The notes beneath the pieces were generated by a model. That model did no database searches. It was not told where the DNA came from and saw only the letters and a list, made by a program, of their open reading frames with translations. 64,000 nucleotides of DNA from Hyphomonadaceae bacterium ML37 (GTDB taxonomy: Bacteria; Pseudomonadota; Alphaproteobacteria; Caulobacterales; Maricaulaceae), in the NCBI GenBank assembly GCA_027627685.1, contig CP091241.1, forward strand, positions 640,942-704,941, read 5' to 3'. A program made the position numbers and the translations under genes. This document shows positions 26,484 through 36,085 of this stretch, piece by piece (the first letter of the stretch is position 1; each line of letters begins with the position of its first letter).

Positions 26484-27065
26484 GTGACGCAATCTGAAGC
26501 CGCCGACACGATCATCATCAAAAAGTACGCCAACCGCCGCCTGTACGACACGTCAGCGAGCCGGTATGTCACCCTCGATCACCTGCGCGAACTCGTCAAA
26601 CAGGGAAAGAATTTCAAGGTGCAGGACGCCAAGAGCGGCGAAGACCTGACCCGCGGCGTGCTGGCCCAGATCATCTTTGAAGAGGAATCCAAGGGCGAGA
26701 CGCTTCTGCCTGTGGAGTTTCTGCGCCAGCTGATCTCATTCTACGGGGATTCCATGCAGACCATGGTGCCGGGCTATCTGCGCCTGAGCATGGACAATTT
26801 CTCCAGCCAGCAAGCCGAGCTGCGCGAAAAGATGGCCAGCGCCATCGGGTCGCCCGCCGCCTCCATGGCCCTGATCGAGGAACAGACCCGGCGCAATATG
26901 GCGATGTTCGAACAGGCGATGAAAATGTTCACGCCCGGCCTGACCGCCGCCCCGGGGGCGCGCGCGGATCAGCCATCGGACATGTCCAAGGGCGACGTGG
27001 ACGCCTTGCGCGCCGAGCTGGACGCCATGCGCAAGCGCCTCGACCGGCTGGCAGGCGACACCTGA
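26484..27065 (+). CDS. phaR: polyhydroxyalkanoate synthesis repressor PhaR
   Basis: A 193-residue regulator. The N-terminal PHB_acc_N DNA-binding domain is unmistakable (IIIKKYANRRLYDTSASRYV), followed by the PHA-granule/acc domain (FLRQLISFYGDSMQTMVPGY) and a C-terminal coiled coil (VDALRAELDAMRKRLDRL). PhaR senses PHA granules and derepresses phasin and PHA genes. The start is GTG at 26484 with AAGGAG 6 nt upstream. It is divergent from phaB, its likely target. Confidence 0.96.
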   Translation: MTQSEAADTIIIKKYANRRLYDTSASRYVTLDHLRELVKQGKNFKVQDAKSGEDLTRGVLAQIIFEEESKGETLLPVEFLRQLISFYGDSMQTMVPGYLRLSMDNFSSQQAELREKMASAIGSPAASMALIEEQTRRNMAMFEQAMKMFTPGLTAAPGARADQPSDMSKGDVDALRAELDAMRKRLDRLAGDT

Positions 27066-27170
27066 TCTGTGCCGGAATGACCCATGTTGGCGGACGTCTG
27101 ACCGTTAACGGGTCATCAACAGGTGTAAACAAGGCGTAAAGACTGGTCCGGGATTTGCGGGGTGGGGCGC

Positions 27171-27491
27171 ATGAGCGGTCTCGTTCCCATCCCCGCGCGC
27201 CATTCCGGCGCTCTTGTCCCGGCCCGCCGGACGGCGCGCGTCGAGCCTGCTCCTCATTCTGCTGATGTGCGCGACGAGCCGCGCGGCCGTGCAGACGCAC
27301 AACGCCGCTCCGGCGCCCGTCCGCAGACTTCAGCACCGCTGAGCCCCGAGGGCGTCGCCTGCCTGCAGACCGGTCCGGTTCGCCGCGGCCTGCGCGCCGA
27401 CGCCTGTGAGCGCCAGCGCTATCACGCCGCCTATGCCGCTTCGATGCATCTGGGCGCGCCTTCGCGCCCGCGTCAGGAGCGGGCGGCATGA
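27171..27491 (+). CDS. small basic ORF, unknown
   Basis: A 106-residue ORF (MSGLVPIPARHSGALVPARR...) rich in Arg, Ala and Pro, with YHAAYAASMHLGAPSRPRQE near its end. No domain recognised. Support is modest: a GGGG-rich stretch precedes the ATG, and its stop overlaps the start of a 25-residue ORF as ATGA, followed directly by a strong terminator. The low-complexity composition means it could still be chance. Confidence 0.45.
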   Translation: MSGLVPIPARHSGALVPARRTARVEPAPHSADVRDEPRGRADAQRRSGARPQTSAPLSPEGVACLQTGPVRRGLRADACERQRYHAAYAASMHLGAPSRPRQERAA

Positions 27492-27565
27492 GGCAGGATT
27501 ACTTGCGCCGCATGACAATGGCGGACGGGGCCTGGCTGCTGGCGCTGTATTTCGTCTTCCTCTGA
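27488..27565 (+). CDS. 25-residue hydrophobic micro-ORF
   Basis: MRQDYLRRMTMADGAWLLAL plus five residues (YFVFL), a tiny ORF with a hydrophobic C-terminus after a charged start. Its ATG overlaps the stop of the 27171 ORF, and a terminator begins 6 nt after its own stop. The arrangement looks deliberate, but no homology can be judged at this length. Confidence 0.35.
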   Translation: MRQDYLRRMTMADGAWLLALYFVFL

Positions 27566-27570
27566 CCGTG

Positions 27571-27602
27571 AAAAAGCCCCGGAGCGATGCCCCGGGGCTT
27601 TT
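27571..27602 (+). terminator. intrinsic terminator
   Basis: AAAAAGCCCCGG, loop, then CCGGGGCTTTT: a strong GC stem with flanking A and T tracts. It ends the phaR/micro-ORF transcript and could also serve the convergent membrane-protein gene. Confidence 0.85.
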
Positions 27603-27630
27603 CGGTCGTGCCGGCGATCCTCTAGAGAGC

Positions 27631-28209
27631 TTATCCCTGCAGGTCGCGGCGTGCGGCGATCGCCGTGATGGTGAAGCCGGCGATCACATTCACCAGACTC
27701 ATCAGGGTGATGAGGAAGAAGGTCGAGGTGCCGAACAGCGGCGTCAGCAGGAACAGAAGCATCGACACCAGGAACGTGGCCATGGACAGGCCGTGATTGA
27801 TGAGCGAGCTGGTGCCCGAGCTCGCTGCCTTGATCATCTCCATGAACAGCATGATCAATGCGAACATCAAGATCAGGTCCGCGGTGGTGATCACCCAGTT
27901 GCCTGAGGGCAGGGTCATCGACAGCAGTTTGGAATTCAGCGTGCCGACATAGCAGGCCCCGGCGTCCGCCGCGGCGCTCGCCATGCCCGCGCACTGCCCG
28001 GCCTGGAACCGGTCGAGCGTGCCGACAAAGCTGCTGGCGCCGTCACTGGACGTGAGCGCCACAAACAGCGCGATCGCCGCGTAAATCAGGACCGCGAGGG
28101 CCATTTTCGGAAAAATCGTAAACATTGAAAGCCGCTCTCCGCCTCCGCCTTCACCATTGCGTCCGGCCGCATATCCTTTGGCCACACCCGCTCCAACTGC
28201 CCCTGACAT
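27631..28209 (-). CDS. integral membrane protein, unknown
   Basis: A 192-residue protein with about four transmembrane helices (ALAVLIYAAIALFVAL; LILMFALIMLFMEMI; FLVSMLLFLLTPLFG; FFLITLMSLVNVIAGFTI). A Cys-containing loop (QCAGMASAAADAGACYVG) lies between helices 1 and 2. A Gly-rich N-terminal tail precedes the first helix; an internal ATG at 28125 would remove it. No family recognised. Confidence 0.72.
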   Translation of the reverse strand: MSGAVGAGVAKGYAAGRNGEGGGGERLSMFTIFPKMALAVLIYAAIALFVALTSSDGASSFVGTLDRFQAGQCAGMASAAADAGACYVGTLNSKLLSMTLPSGNWVITTADLILMFALIMLFMEMIKAASSGTSSLINHGLSMATFLVSMLLFLLTPLFGTSTFFLITLMSLVNVIAGFTITAIAARRDLQG

Positions 28210-28266
28210 CGTCCCGCTCCCTTGCGCTGGGGCCTGACACCGCAGCCGCCCCCTCGGAAGCTGCGT

Positions 28267-29001
28267 TCAGGCCTCGTCCCAACCGCCGGACTGACGCGCC
28301 CGGCTGTTGAGCCATATGATACCTAGCATATCGCTTAAAGAGGCGAAAAGGCGGCCAAGATTGGTGTACTTCGATTTTCCCGCGAGGCGTGGCCTGTGGC
28401 CCACGTCTATGAATTCCATGGCGAAGCCCTCTCGCTTCATCAGCGCGGGAATGAAGCGGTGCTGATGGTCGAAGTAGGGCAGAAGAAGATAGGCGTCGCG
28501 CCGGAACGCCTTGAGCCCGCACCCGGTATCGTCCGCCTCGTCCTTCAGCAGCCGTTTGCGCACGCCATTGCCGACCCGCGAGGCGAGTTTTTTCCAGCCG
28601 CTGTCCTGGCGCTTGGTGCGCCGCCCGCCCACCAGTCCCAGCGCCGCCGGCGCATTCCGCCGGGTCAAGGCGTCGACCAGCGCCGGGATGTCGGCCGGCG
28701 GGTTCTGACCGTCCCCATCGAGGGTGCAGATGACCGGCGCGCGGGCTGCCAGCACGCCGGTGCGCAGGGCGCGTGACTGGCCGGCATTGCGCCGGTGGGA
28801 CAGGATGCGCAGCTGGGCGATGTCAGCCTTCAGCGCTGTCAGCTCCTCCAGCGTCGTATCGGTGCTGGCGTCATTCACGCAGATGATCTCGAACCGGCGC
28901 CCGTCCAGCGCTGCGTGAATCTCGCGCACCAGGTCGGCGGCGTTGCCCGCCTCATTGTGCATCGGGGTGATTATGGACAGGTCAGGCGGCGTGGCGGTCA
29001 T
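28267..29001 (-). CDS. family 2 glycosyltransferase, dolichyl-phosphate-mannose-synthase type
   Basis: A 244-residue GT-A enzyme: DLSIITPMHNEAGNAADLV at the start, VNDASTDTT, then DGDGQNPPADIPAL with the metal-binding Asp pair. It lacks C-terminal membrane helices, the soluble DPM1/ArnC-like layout, so it likely charges undecaprenyl phosphate with a sugar. The divergent neighbour is a GT39 membrane transferase that uses such lipid-linked sugars, a natural pair. The ATG at 29001 follows GGGGGA. Confidence 0.92.
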   Translation of the reverse strand: MTATPPDLSIITPMHNEAGNAADLVREIHAALDGRRFEIICVNDASTDTTLEELTALKADIAQLRILSHRRNAGQSRALRTGVLAARAPVICTLDGDGQNPPADIPALVDALTRRNAPAALGLVGGRRTKRQDSGWKKLASRVGNGVRKRLLKDEADDTGCGLKAFRRDAYLLLPYFDHQHRFIPALMKREGFAMEFIDVGHRPRLAGKSKYTNLGRLFASLSDMLGIIWLNSRARQSGGWDEA

Positions 29002-29115
29002 GAACATCCCCCGGGGCGAGAGCCCGGCTTGCGGTTTGCGGCGGGCCGTTACATACCGGGTTCCGTACGCTGGCGCCCGTGGAAATTTCCGCCGTCCGTT
29101 CGGATCAGGCAGACG

Positions 29116-30885
29116 ATGCAGATTCTGGAAAAACTTTCAGGGGGTTGGCGCACAGCGCTCATCGCTGCAGCTGTAGCGGCTGTCGCCGGATTGCTGGGCG
29201 TCTTCACCCTGCCGGTGCTGGACCGGGATGAAGCGCGCTACGCCCAGGCCACCGCGCAGATGCTCCAGACCGGCGACTTCGTGCGCATCACTTTCCTCGA
29301 CGAAGACCGCAACAAGAAGCCGGTGGGCATACACTGGCTGCAAAGCGCCGCCGTGGCGGCGACAACGGGCGAGGCGGCGCGCGCCATCTGGGCCTACCGC
29401 TTGCCGTCCGTCCTCGGGGCGATGCTGGCGGCCCTCGCCGCAGCGCTGATCGCCGGCCGCCTGCTGGGCGGGCGCGCAGGCCTTTATGCAGGCGCGCTTC
29501 TGGGCGCCAGTGTGTTGATGGGGGCCGAGGCCGGGATCGCCAAGACCGACGCCATGCTGGCCGGCGCGACGGGGCTGGCGCTGTATGGCCTGCTGCGTCT
29601 GTGCCTCGCCAGCCCGGATGACCGGCGGACGCGCCGGACCTGGGCGTTGGCGGTCTGGGCGCTTCTGGGGTTGGGCGTGTTGATCAAGGGACCGGTTGCG
29701 CCATTTGTGCTGGGCGTCAGCGCCGGGGCCCTGGTGATGCTGGACGCGTGGTCTTCGCGCACCGAGGGCGGCGCCGCCGCCGCGCTCATGCGGTCCATGG
29801 CCTGGCTCAAACCCCTCGCCTTCTGGCCGGGACCGGTGCTGGCGGCCCTGATCGTTGTGCCCTGGCTGATCTCGGTGCAGATCGCCACGGATGGGGCCTT
29901 TCTGCGCGAGGCGCTGGGCGATGACCTGGGACCCAAGCTGGTCAGCGGCGATGAGGGCCATGGCGGACTGCCCGGATATCACATCCTCCTGCTGCCGCTG
30001 ACCCTGTTTCCCGCCGCGCTCTTCCTGCCGGCCGGTCTCGCGGCGGCGCGCCGGGCGCTGCGAACAGGCGGTGATGCGGCGCTGGCCGCACGGGTGTTGA
30101 TCGCCTTCTCCCTGCCCGTCTGGCTCATGTTCGAGCTTCTGCCCACCAAACTGCCCCACTATGTGCTGCCCGCCTTCCCCGCCATCATGGCGCTGTGCGC
30201 CTGGGGCGCGATGGAGTGGGACCGCACCCGCGTGGTCTGGAAGGGCGTGGGCCTGGCGTTGAGCCTTATGGGCCTGGCGGTCTGGAGCGCAGCCTTCGCC
30301 TGGCTCACCTTTGTCCATCACAGCCCCGTCGTGATCCTGGCGCTGGTCCTCGCAGTGATCGCGGTGCTGGCGGCGGTTCAGAGCCTGGCCGCGTTCCGGC
30401 GCCGGGCGGCGGGCGCGGTCCTTGCGGCGGTGGCGCTGGGGCTGGTCTGGCATGGCGCGGGCAGGGGGCTGATCGCCCCGGGGACGGATCTCTCGCCGTC
30501 GCAGTCTGCGGCCCGGATCACAGCCGAACTGGACTTGCGCCCGGCAAACGCGCCTCTCATCTCCACCTATACCGAACCGTCGCTGGTATTCAGTCTCGGG
30601 GGCGCGGTCCAGCTTGCCGATATCGATGATCTGGCGGAGGCCTGGCTGGCGCCGTCGGGCGATGCCGACTTCGCGCTGTCGCCGCAATTCCAGACCCAGG
30701 GCCCGGCGCTGGTCATCATCGATCACAGCCGTGCGCCGCAAGAGGGCGAGGGGGCGGCGCGGGCGCAGGCGCTGATTGCCTTGCTGCAGACCGAGGCCTG
30801 CCGCTCTGGCGAGGTGCAGGGCTATAACTATTCACGCGGGCGCCAAGTGCGCCTGACCCTGCACCGCACTGGCCCTTGCGGCTGA
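29116..30885 (+). CDS. ArnT-like GT39 membrane glycosyltransferase
   Basis: A 589-residue polytopic transferase. The first periplasmic loop holds the catalytic LDRDEARYAQATAQML, the ArnT/PMT signature in which the Asp is essential. At least ten hydrophobic helices follow. The C-terminal soluble part is short. It would move a sugar from undecaprenyl phosphate to lipid A or another envelope acceptor. The ATG at 29116 is chosen because the 107-codon upstream extension is antisense to the GT2 gene. It is 10 nt ahead of HMG-CoA lyase. Confidence 0.9.
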   Translation: MQILEKLSGGWRTALIAAAVAAVAGLLGVFTLPVLDRDEARYAQATAQMLQTGDFVRITFLDEDRNKKPVGIHWLQSAAVAATTGEAARAIWAYRLPSVLGAMLAALAAALIAGRLLGGRAGLYAGALLGASVLMGAEAGIAKTDAMLAGATGLALYGLLRLCLASPDDRRTRRTWALAVWALLGLGVLIKGPVAPFVLGVSAGALVMLDAWSSRTEGGAAAALMRSMAWLKPLAFWPGPVLAALIVVPWLISVQIATDGAFLREALGDDLGPKLVSGDEGHGGLPGYHILLLPLTLFPAALFLPAGLAAARRALRTGGDAALAARVLIAFSLPVWLMFELLPTKLPHYVLPAFPAIMALCAWGAMEWDRTRVVWKGVGLALSLMGLAVWSAAFAWLTFVHHSPVVILALVLAVIAVLAAVQSLAAFRRRAAGAVLAAVALGLVWHGAGRGLIAPGTDLSPSQSAARITAELDLRPANAPLISTYTEPSLVFSLGGAVQLADIDDLAEAWLAPSGDADFALSPQFQTQGPALVIIDHSRAPQEGEGAARAQALIALLQTEACRSGEVQGYNYSRGRQVRLTLHRTGPCG

Positions 30886-30895
30886 GGAGAGCGAC

Positions 30896-31855
30896 ATGAC
30901 TGCGACATCAGAACGCCCTGACCGTACAATCAGGCCGGACCCCGCCGCTCGGCAGGCCGTGGAGATTGTCGAGGTCGGGCCGCGCGACGGGCTGCAGAAT
31001 GATCCGACTCTCATCGATACCGGTGTGAAGCTGGAATTCATCAACCGTCTGATCGAGGCGGGCGTGCGCCGTCTGGAGGCGGCGAGCTTCGTCAACCCGA
31101 AGCTTGTGCCGGCCATGGCCGATGGCGATGCGGTCATGGCCGGGGTGCCGCGCGGACAGGGCGTCACCTATATCGGTCTGGCGCTCAACGAGCGGGGCCT
31201 GCGCCGCGCCATTGATGCGGGATGTGACGAGATCAATTTCGTGATGGTGGCCTCTGAAGGGTTCGGCAAGGCCAATCAGAACGCCACGCCGGAGGAGACC
31301 GCCGATCTGCTCGAACGCATCGCGGTGCTGGCCCATGACGCCAGAATCCAGCTGGCGGCGACCATTTCGGTGGCGTTCGGCGACCCGTTCGACGGCGAGG
31401 TAGACGTGGCGCGCGTCGCCGCCCTGGCGCGCCGGGCGGCGGCGGCTGGCGTGATGGAAATTGCGCTGGGCGACACGATTGGCGTCGCCAGTCCCTGGGA
31501 CGTGCGCGCCATGGTGGCGGCGGTGCGCGAGGCCGCGCCCGGCCCGCGGCTGCGTCTGCATTTTCACAACACCCGCAACACCGCTCTGGCCAATGTCTAT
31601 GCGGCGGTGGAGGCGGGCGTGGGCGTCATCGACGCGTCGGCAGGCGGCATTGGCGGGTGCCCGTTCGCGCCGCGCGCCACGGGCAATGTGGCGACCGAAG
31701 ACGTGGTCTACATGCTCCAGCGCGGCGGCATCGAGACCGGGATCGACCTTGAAAAGATGATTGAGACGGCGCGCTGGCTGGAGATGGTGGCGCTGCGCCA
31801 CCCCATCGCGTCCATGGTGGCCAGGGCCGGCGGATTTCCCGGCCCGCGCGGCTGA
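30896..31855 (+). CDS. hydroxymethylglutaryl-CoA lyase
   Basis: A 319-residue TIM-barrel lyase splitting HMG-CoA to acetyl-CoA and acetoacetate, in leucine catabolism. EIVEVGPRDGLQNDP carries the metal- and substrate-binding Asp/Arg, and the signature loop is GGCPFAPRATGNVATEDV with the catalytic Cys. No leucine-pathway neighbours are in view. It follows the GT39 gene by 10 nt, so transcription may be shared although function is not. Confidence 0.93.
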   Translation: MTATSERPDRTIRPDPAARQAVEIVEVGPRDGLQNDPTLIDTGVKLEFINRLIEAGVRRLEAASFVNPKLVPAMADGDAVMAGVPRGQGVTYIGLALNERGLRRAIDAGCDEINFVMVASEGFGKANQNATPEETADLLERIAVLAHDARIQLAATISVAFGDPFDGEVDVARVAALARRAAAAGVMEIALGDTIGVASPWDVRAMVAAVREAAPGPRLRLHFHNTRNTALANVYAAVEAGVGVIDASAGGIGGCPFAPRATGNVATEDVVYMLQRGGIETGIDLEKMIETARWLEMVALRHPIASMVARAGGFPGPRG

Positions 31856-31859
31856 GCGC

Positions 31860-32885
31860 TCAGTTTTTGCGGCGGATGCGCAAGAGCCGGCGCCAGGCGG
31901 CCAGACGGCGCAGCTTGCCGCCCACCTGCTGACGGGTCCGCACCATGCCGGCGCGCGCCATCAGCGCCAGCCAAAGCACGGGGCCAAGAATCGGGCCGAT
32001 TACGCGTCCATGCAGCCCGCAATGGGTGCGGAAATAGCGCGTCAGCCCTTGCGCCTTCCAGGTTTCCACCATGAACAGGCTGGCCTTGCTGGTGGAGCCG
32101 TAATGCAGGATCACCGCGCGTGGTTCGAACATCACCGCGCCGCCCGCATCGCGGGCCCGCCGGCAGATATCGATATCCTCCACATGAAGGAAGTAGCCCT
32201 CGTCAAACCCGCCCAGCGTCTCAAACCCGGCGCGGGTCATCATCATGGCGGCGCCGGACACCACGGGCGACGGGTCGGCGTCGCCCGGAAGCGGCTCGTT
32301 CTCGCGGTGAACATCGCGCATGAAGGGCAGAAGGCGCGGCAAGCCCAGGAAGCCGGACAGGGCCGAGCCAATGGTCAGCTCCCCGCGCCGCGCGCCGCGC
32401 TGCTCGCGTCCGGTGGTGTCCATCAGACGCGCGCCGACAATCCCCGGTTCGGGCAAATCGCCGAGCGTCGCCATCATCTGCGCCGCAGCGCCCGGCGACA
32501 GAACCGCGTCCGGATTGAGGAACAGGAACACATCGCCGCGCGCCTGCGCCGCCCCCATGTTGCAGCCGCGCGCGAAGCCCAGATTTCCGCCTGAATGAAT
32601 CAGCCGCAGCTTGGGCCGGGTGCGCGCAAGCGCGTCGAGCCGCAGAACGGTTTCGCGCGGGTTGTCGTGATTGACCAGCACCAGCTCGGCCACCTCATGG
32701 GCGGTCATCACTGCGTCGATCGCCAGAAACAGAGATGGCCCGGTGCGGTAACTGACCATGATCACCGACAGCGGCCGGGTCAGGGCCCGCATTTCAGCCG
32801 GGCTCTTCGCGGTGGTCTCAGCCGGAGCGGCCGCATCAACAGCGGCGCCGGGCGTCACCGCAAGCGGTTGGTTTGGGGCCGTCAC
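31860..32885 (-). CDS. family 2 glycosyltransferase (rhamnosyltransferase-like)
   Basis: A 341-residue GT2 enzyme: LSVIMVSYRTGPSLFLAIDA, LVNHDNPRE, NLGFARGCNMGAAQARGDVF and FLNPDAVLS with the DxD-like metal site, and later EGYFLHVEDIDICRRARDAG. This set is typical of WbbL/RfbN rhamnosyltransferases in O-antigen or capsule pathways. A Pro/Ala-rich N-terminal stretch precedes the domain. The start is a GTG whose GTGA overlaps the yidD stop. Confidence 0.9.
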   Translation of the reverse strand: MTAPNQPLAVTPGAAVDAAAPAETTAKSPAEMRALTRPLSVIMVSYRTGPSLFLAIDAVMTAHEVAELVLVNHDNPRETVLRLDALARTRPKLRLIHSGGNLGFARGCNMGAAQARGDVFLFLNPDAVLSPGAAAQMMATLGDLPEPGIVGARLMDTTGREQRGARRGELTIGSALSGFLGLPRLLPFMRDVHRENEPLPGDADPSPVVSGAAMMMTRAGFETLGGFDEGYFLHVEDIDICRRARDAGGAVMFEPRAVILHYGSTSKASLFMVETWKAQGLTRYFRTHCGLHGRVIGPILGPVLWLALMARAGMVRTRQQVGGKLRRLAAWRRLLRIRRKN

Positions 32886-33154
32886 GTTTTCCCCTCATTC
32901 CCCTCATGCGGCGGTCTGAATGACCAGACCCGCCACCACGGTGCGCCATTATGCTCCTGCGGCGCCGGATCCACACCCCAGCTGCCGCCCGGCCGGCATC
33001 GCAAAATCCGGCCCAAGGTCAGCCAGCCCCCTCGCCAAAGACCCTGCGCCCGGATCGCGTCAGCTGCGTAGGACGAGCATGTCGGCTCGTGCCGGCACCG
33101 GACACCCAGAGCATAGAACACCGGCGATACTATCACCTTATACGCGCCGATCAT
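32882..33154 (-). CDS. yidD: membrane protein insertion efficiency factor YidD
   Basis: A 90-residue protein with the full YidD pattern: IGAYKVIVSPVFYALGVRCR, HEPTCSSYAADAI, RILRCRPGGSWGVDPAP. YidD helps YidC insert membrane proteins. Usually yidD lies beside rnpA/yidC; here it is between a NifU-like gene and a glycosyltransferase. The ATG at 33154 is the first in-frame ATG; an upstream TTG is possible. Confidence 0.9.
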   Translation of the reverse strand: MIGAYKVIVSPVFYALGVRCRHEPTCSSYAADAIRAQGLWRGGWLTLGRILRCRPGGSWGVDPAPQEHNGAPWWRVWSFRPPHEGNEGKT

Positions 33155-33275
33155 CAACAATCCGGCGCGCGCCGGCAAGGACAGAATGAACGAGCCATGT
33201 CCTTCAGATCGCGCCCTTATCGCCCCGTGCGAGAAGGGCTGTCCACCCTCCCGGTGCAGTTCGCAGCGCGAATTT

Positions 33276-33706
33276 TCACGCGGCGCGCACACGGGCCGCC
33301 TCCATGGCCTCGGCGGCGGCGTCAAACACCAGCAGGATGGACCCGTGGCGCTGGCGGTAGGCGCGCGCGCCTTCCAGCACCGCCAGTGCGGCGAATCGGC
33401 CTTCAGGCGGGGCGGCGCCGTCCTGGAGCATGGCCCTGAGGCCGTCACGCGCCGCGAGGACCTCTTCCAGCGTGGCGCCCAGAGCCGCCCGTGCGAACAC
33501 CGAGGCGCTCGCCTGTCCCAGCGCGCAGGCGCGCACTTCAAGGCCGAGCGCGCTTATCCGGTCCTCTTCAACGCACAGATCCAGATCCAGCTCAGACCCG
33601 CAAATGCGCGACACCTTGCGCGCACGCCCGTGGGGCGCAGCTAGGCGCCCGATATGGGGAATGTCCGCTGCGAGGGCGATCAGGTCAGGTGAGTACGGAT
33701 CAGTCG

Positions 33707-33710
<4 letters not shown>
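33276..33710 (-). CDS. IscU/NifU-like iron-sulfur scaffold protein
   Basis: A 144-residue protein of the NifU N-terminal/IscU fold. It retains two Cys-bearing motifs (RICGSELDLDL and VRACALGQASASVF) but the third IscU Cys region (near HC..LA) is not evident, as in the alphaproteobacterial 'iron-sulfur cluster assembly scaffold' relatives. Function in cluster assembly is inferred. Its ATG overlaps the cysS stop as ATGA. Confidence 0.85.
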
Positions 33711-35095
<1,385 letters not shown>

Positions 35096-35385
35096 GACGT
35101 CACTGTGATGTGGCCGGAGGGAACGGGGCGCAGCCCCGCTGGCGCAGCGCTCTCAAGGGGTCTACACTGTGCCTTGTGCACAAAAAAGGGGGAAGGCCGC
35201 ATTGGATTCTCCAATCGGGCGCCTACTTTACCGCCGGGCGCAATGGGGATAGCCACGCGCTCCGGATATACGCCACTGACCCGGCGCAAGCCCAGCGGAC
35301 CTGTTCGCTGCCTTCGCTGGATCCGGAAACCGGTACTTCGGGCAGGCCCGTCCTGTCCGCCCGTCAACGAAAGGATCCGCGTTCC

Positions 35386-36012
35386 ATGGACGCCATGACT
35401 GACAAGACGAACCTGGACGCTGCGCCAGCCGATCTCGCCCGCCCGACCCGTGCCGAGGCTGAAGAAGCCGTGCGCACGCTCATTCGCTGGGCCGGCGATG
35501 ATCCGCGCCGCGAAGGCCTGATCGAAACGCCCAAGCGCGTGGCCAAGGCCTATGAGGAATGGTTCCGCGGCTATGGCGAGAACCCGGTGGAGATTCTCGG
35601 CAAGCGCTTCGAGGACGTGCAGGGCTATGACGACATGGTCATGCTCACTCATATCGACGTGGAATCGCACTGCGAGCACCACATCGCGCCGATCATCGGC
35701 ACGGCGTGCGTGGCCTATTTGCCGGACCGCGCCGTGGTGGGGATCTCCAAGATAGCCAAGGTGGTCGAGGCGTTCTCAAAGCGCCTGCAGACCCAGGAGA
35801 CCATGACCGCCCAGATCGCCGACGCGATCACCGAGGCCATGAACCCGCGCGGCGTGGCGATCTTCGTCGACGCCAAGCACCAGTGCATGACCACGCGCGG
35901 CGTGCATCATCCGAACGTGTCCACGATCACCACGAGCTTCACTGGCGAGTTCAAGGCGAACCCGGAACTGCGCGAGCGCTTCATGCGCCTGTGCGAGCGC
36001 TCCACGCGTTAA
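35386..36012 (+). CDS. folE: GTP cyclohydrolase I
   Basis: A 208-residue type I (FolE) enzyme making 7,8-dihydroneopterin triphosphate from GTP for folate. Zinc/His motifs are ESHCEHHIAPI and KHQCMTTRGVHH, and AYLPDRAVVGISKIAK is conserved. The ATG at 35386 follows GAAAGGA; the frame is open upstream to 35110 but that part has no protein character. The 290 bp between this gene and cysS contain no gene that I can see. A strong terminator follows. Confidence 0.96.
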   Translation: MDAMTDKTNLDAAPADLARPTRAEAEEAVRTLIRWAGDDPRREGLIETPKRVAKAYEEWFRGYGENPVEILGKRFEDVQGYDDMVMLTHIDVESHCEHHIAPIIGTACVAYLPDRAVVGISKIAKVVEAFSKRLQTQETMTAQIADAITEAMNPRGVAIFVDAKHQCMTTRGVHHPNVSTITTSFTGEFKANPELRERFMRLCERSTR

Positions 36013-36032
36013 GCGCTGGTCGAGTCAGAACA

Positions 36033-36065
36033 AAAAAGCCCCGGCGCGCTGCGCCGGGGCTTTTT
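36033..36065. terminator. bidirectional intrinsic terminator, folE / pstS
   Basis: A 15-bp perfect stem, AAAAAGCCCCGGCGC / GCGCCGGGGCTTTTT with loop GCT, between convergent genes; it works as a terminator on both strands. Confidence 0.9.
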
Positions 36066-36085
36066 CATTGCCGGAGCAGCGCCGG

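Noticed and set aside
35110..35385. In-frame upstream extension of folE
   Set aside because: No domain and no ribosome binding site; GAAAGGA before 35386 and family length point to the later start.
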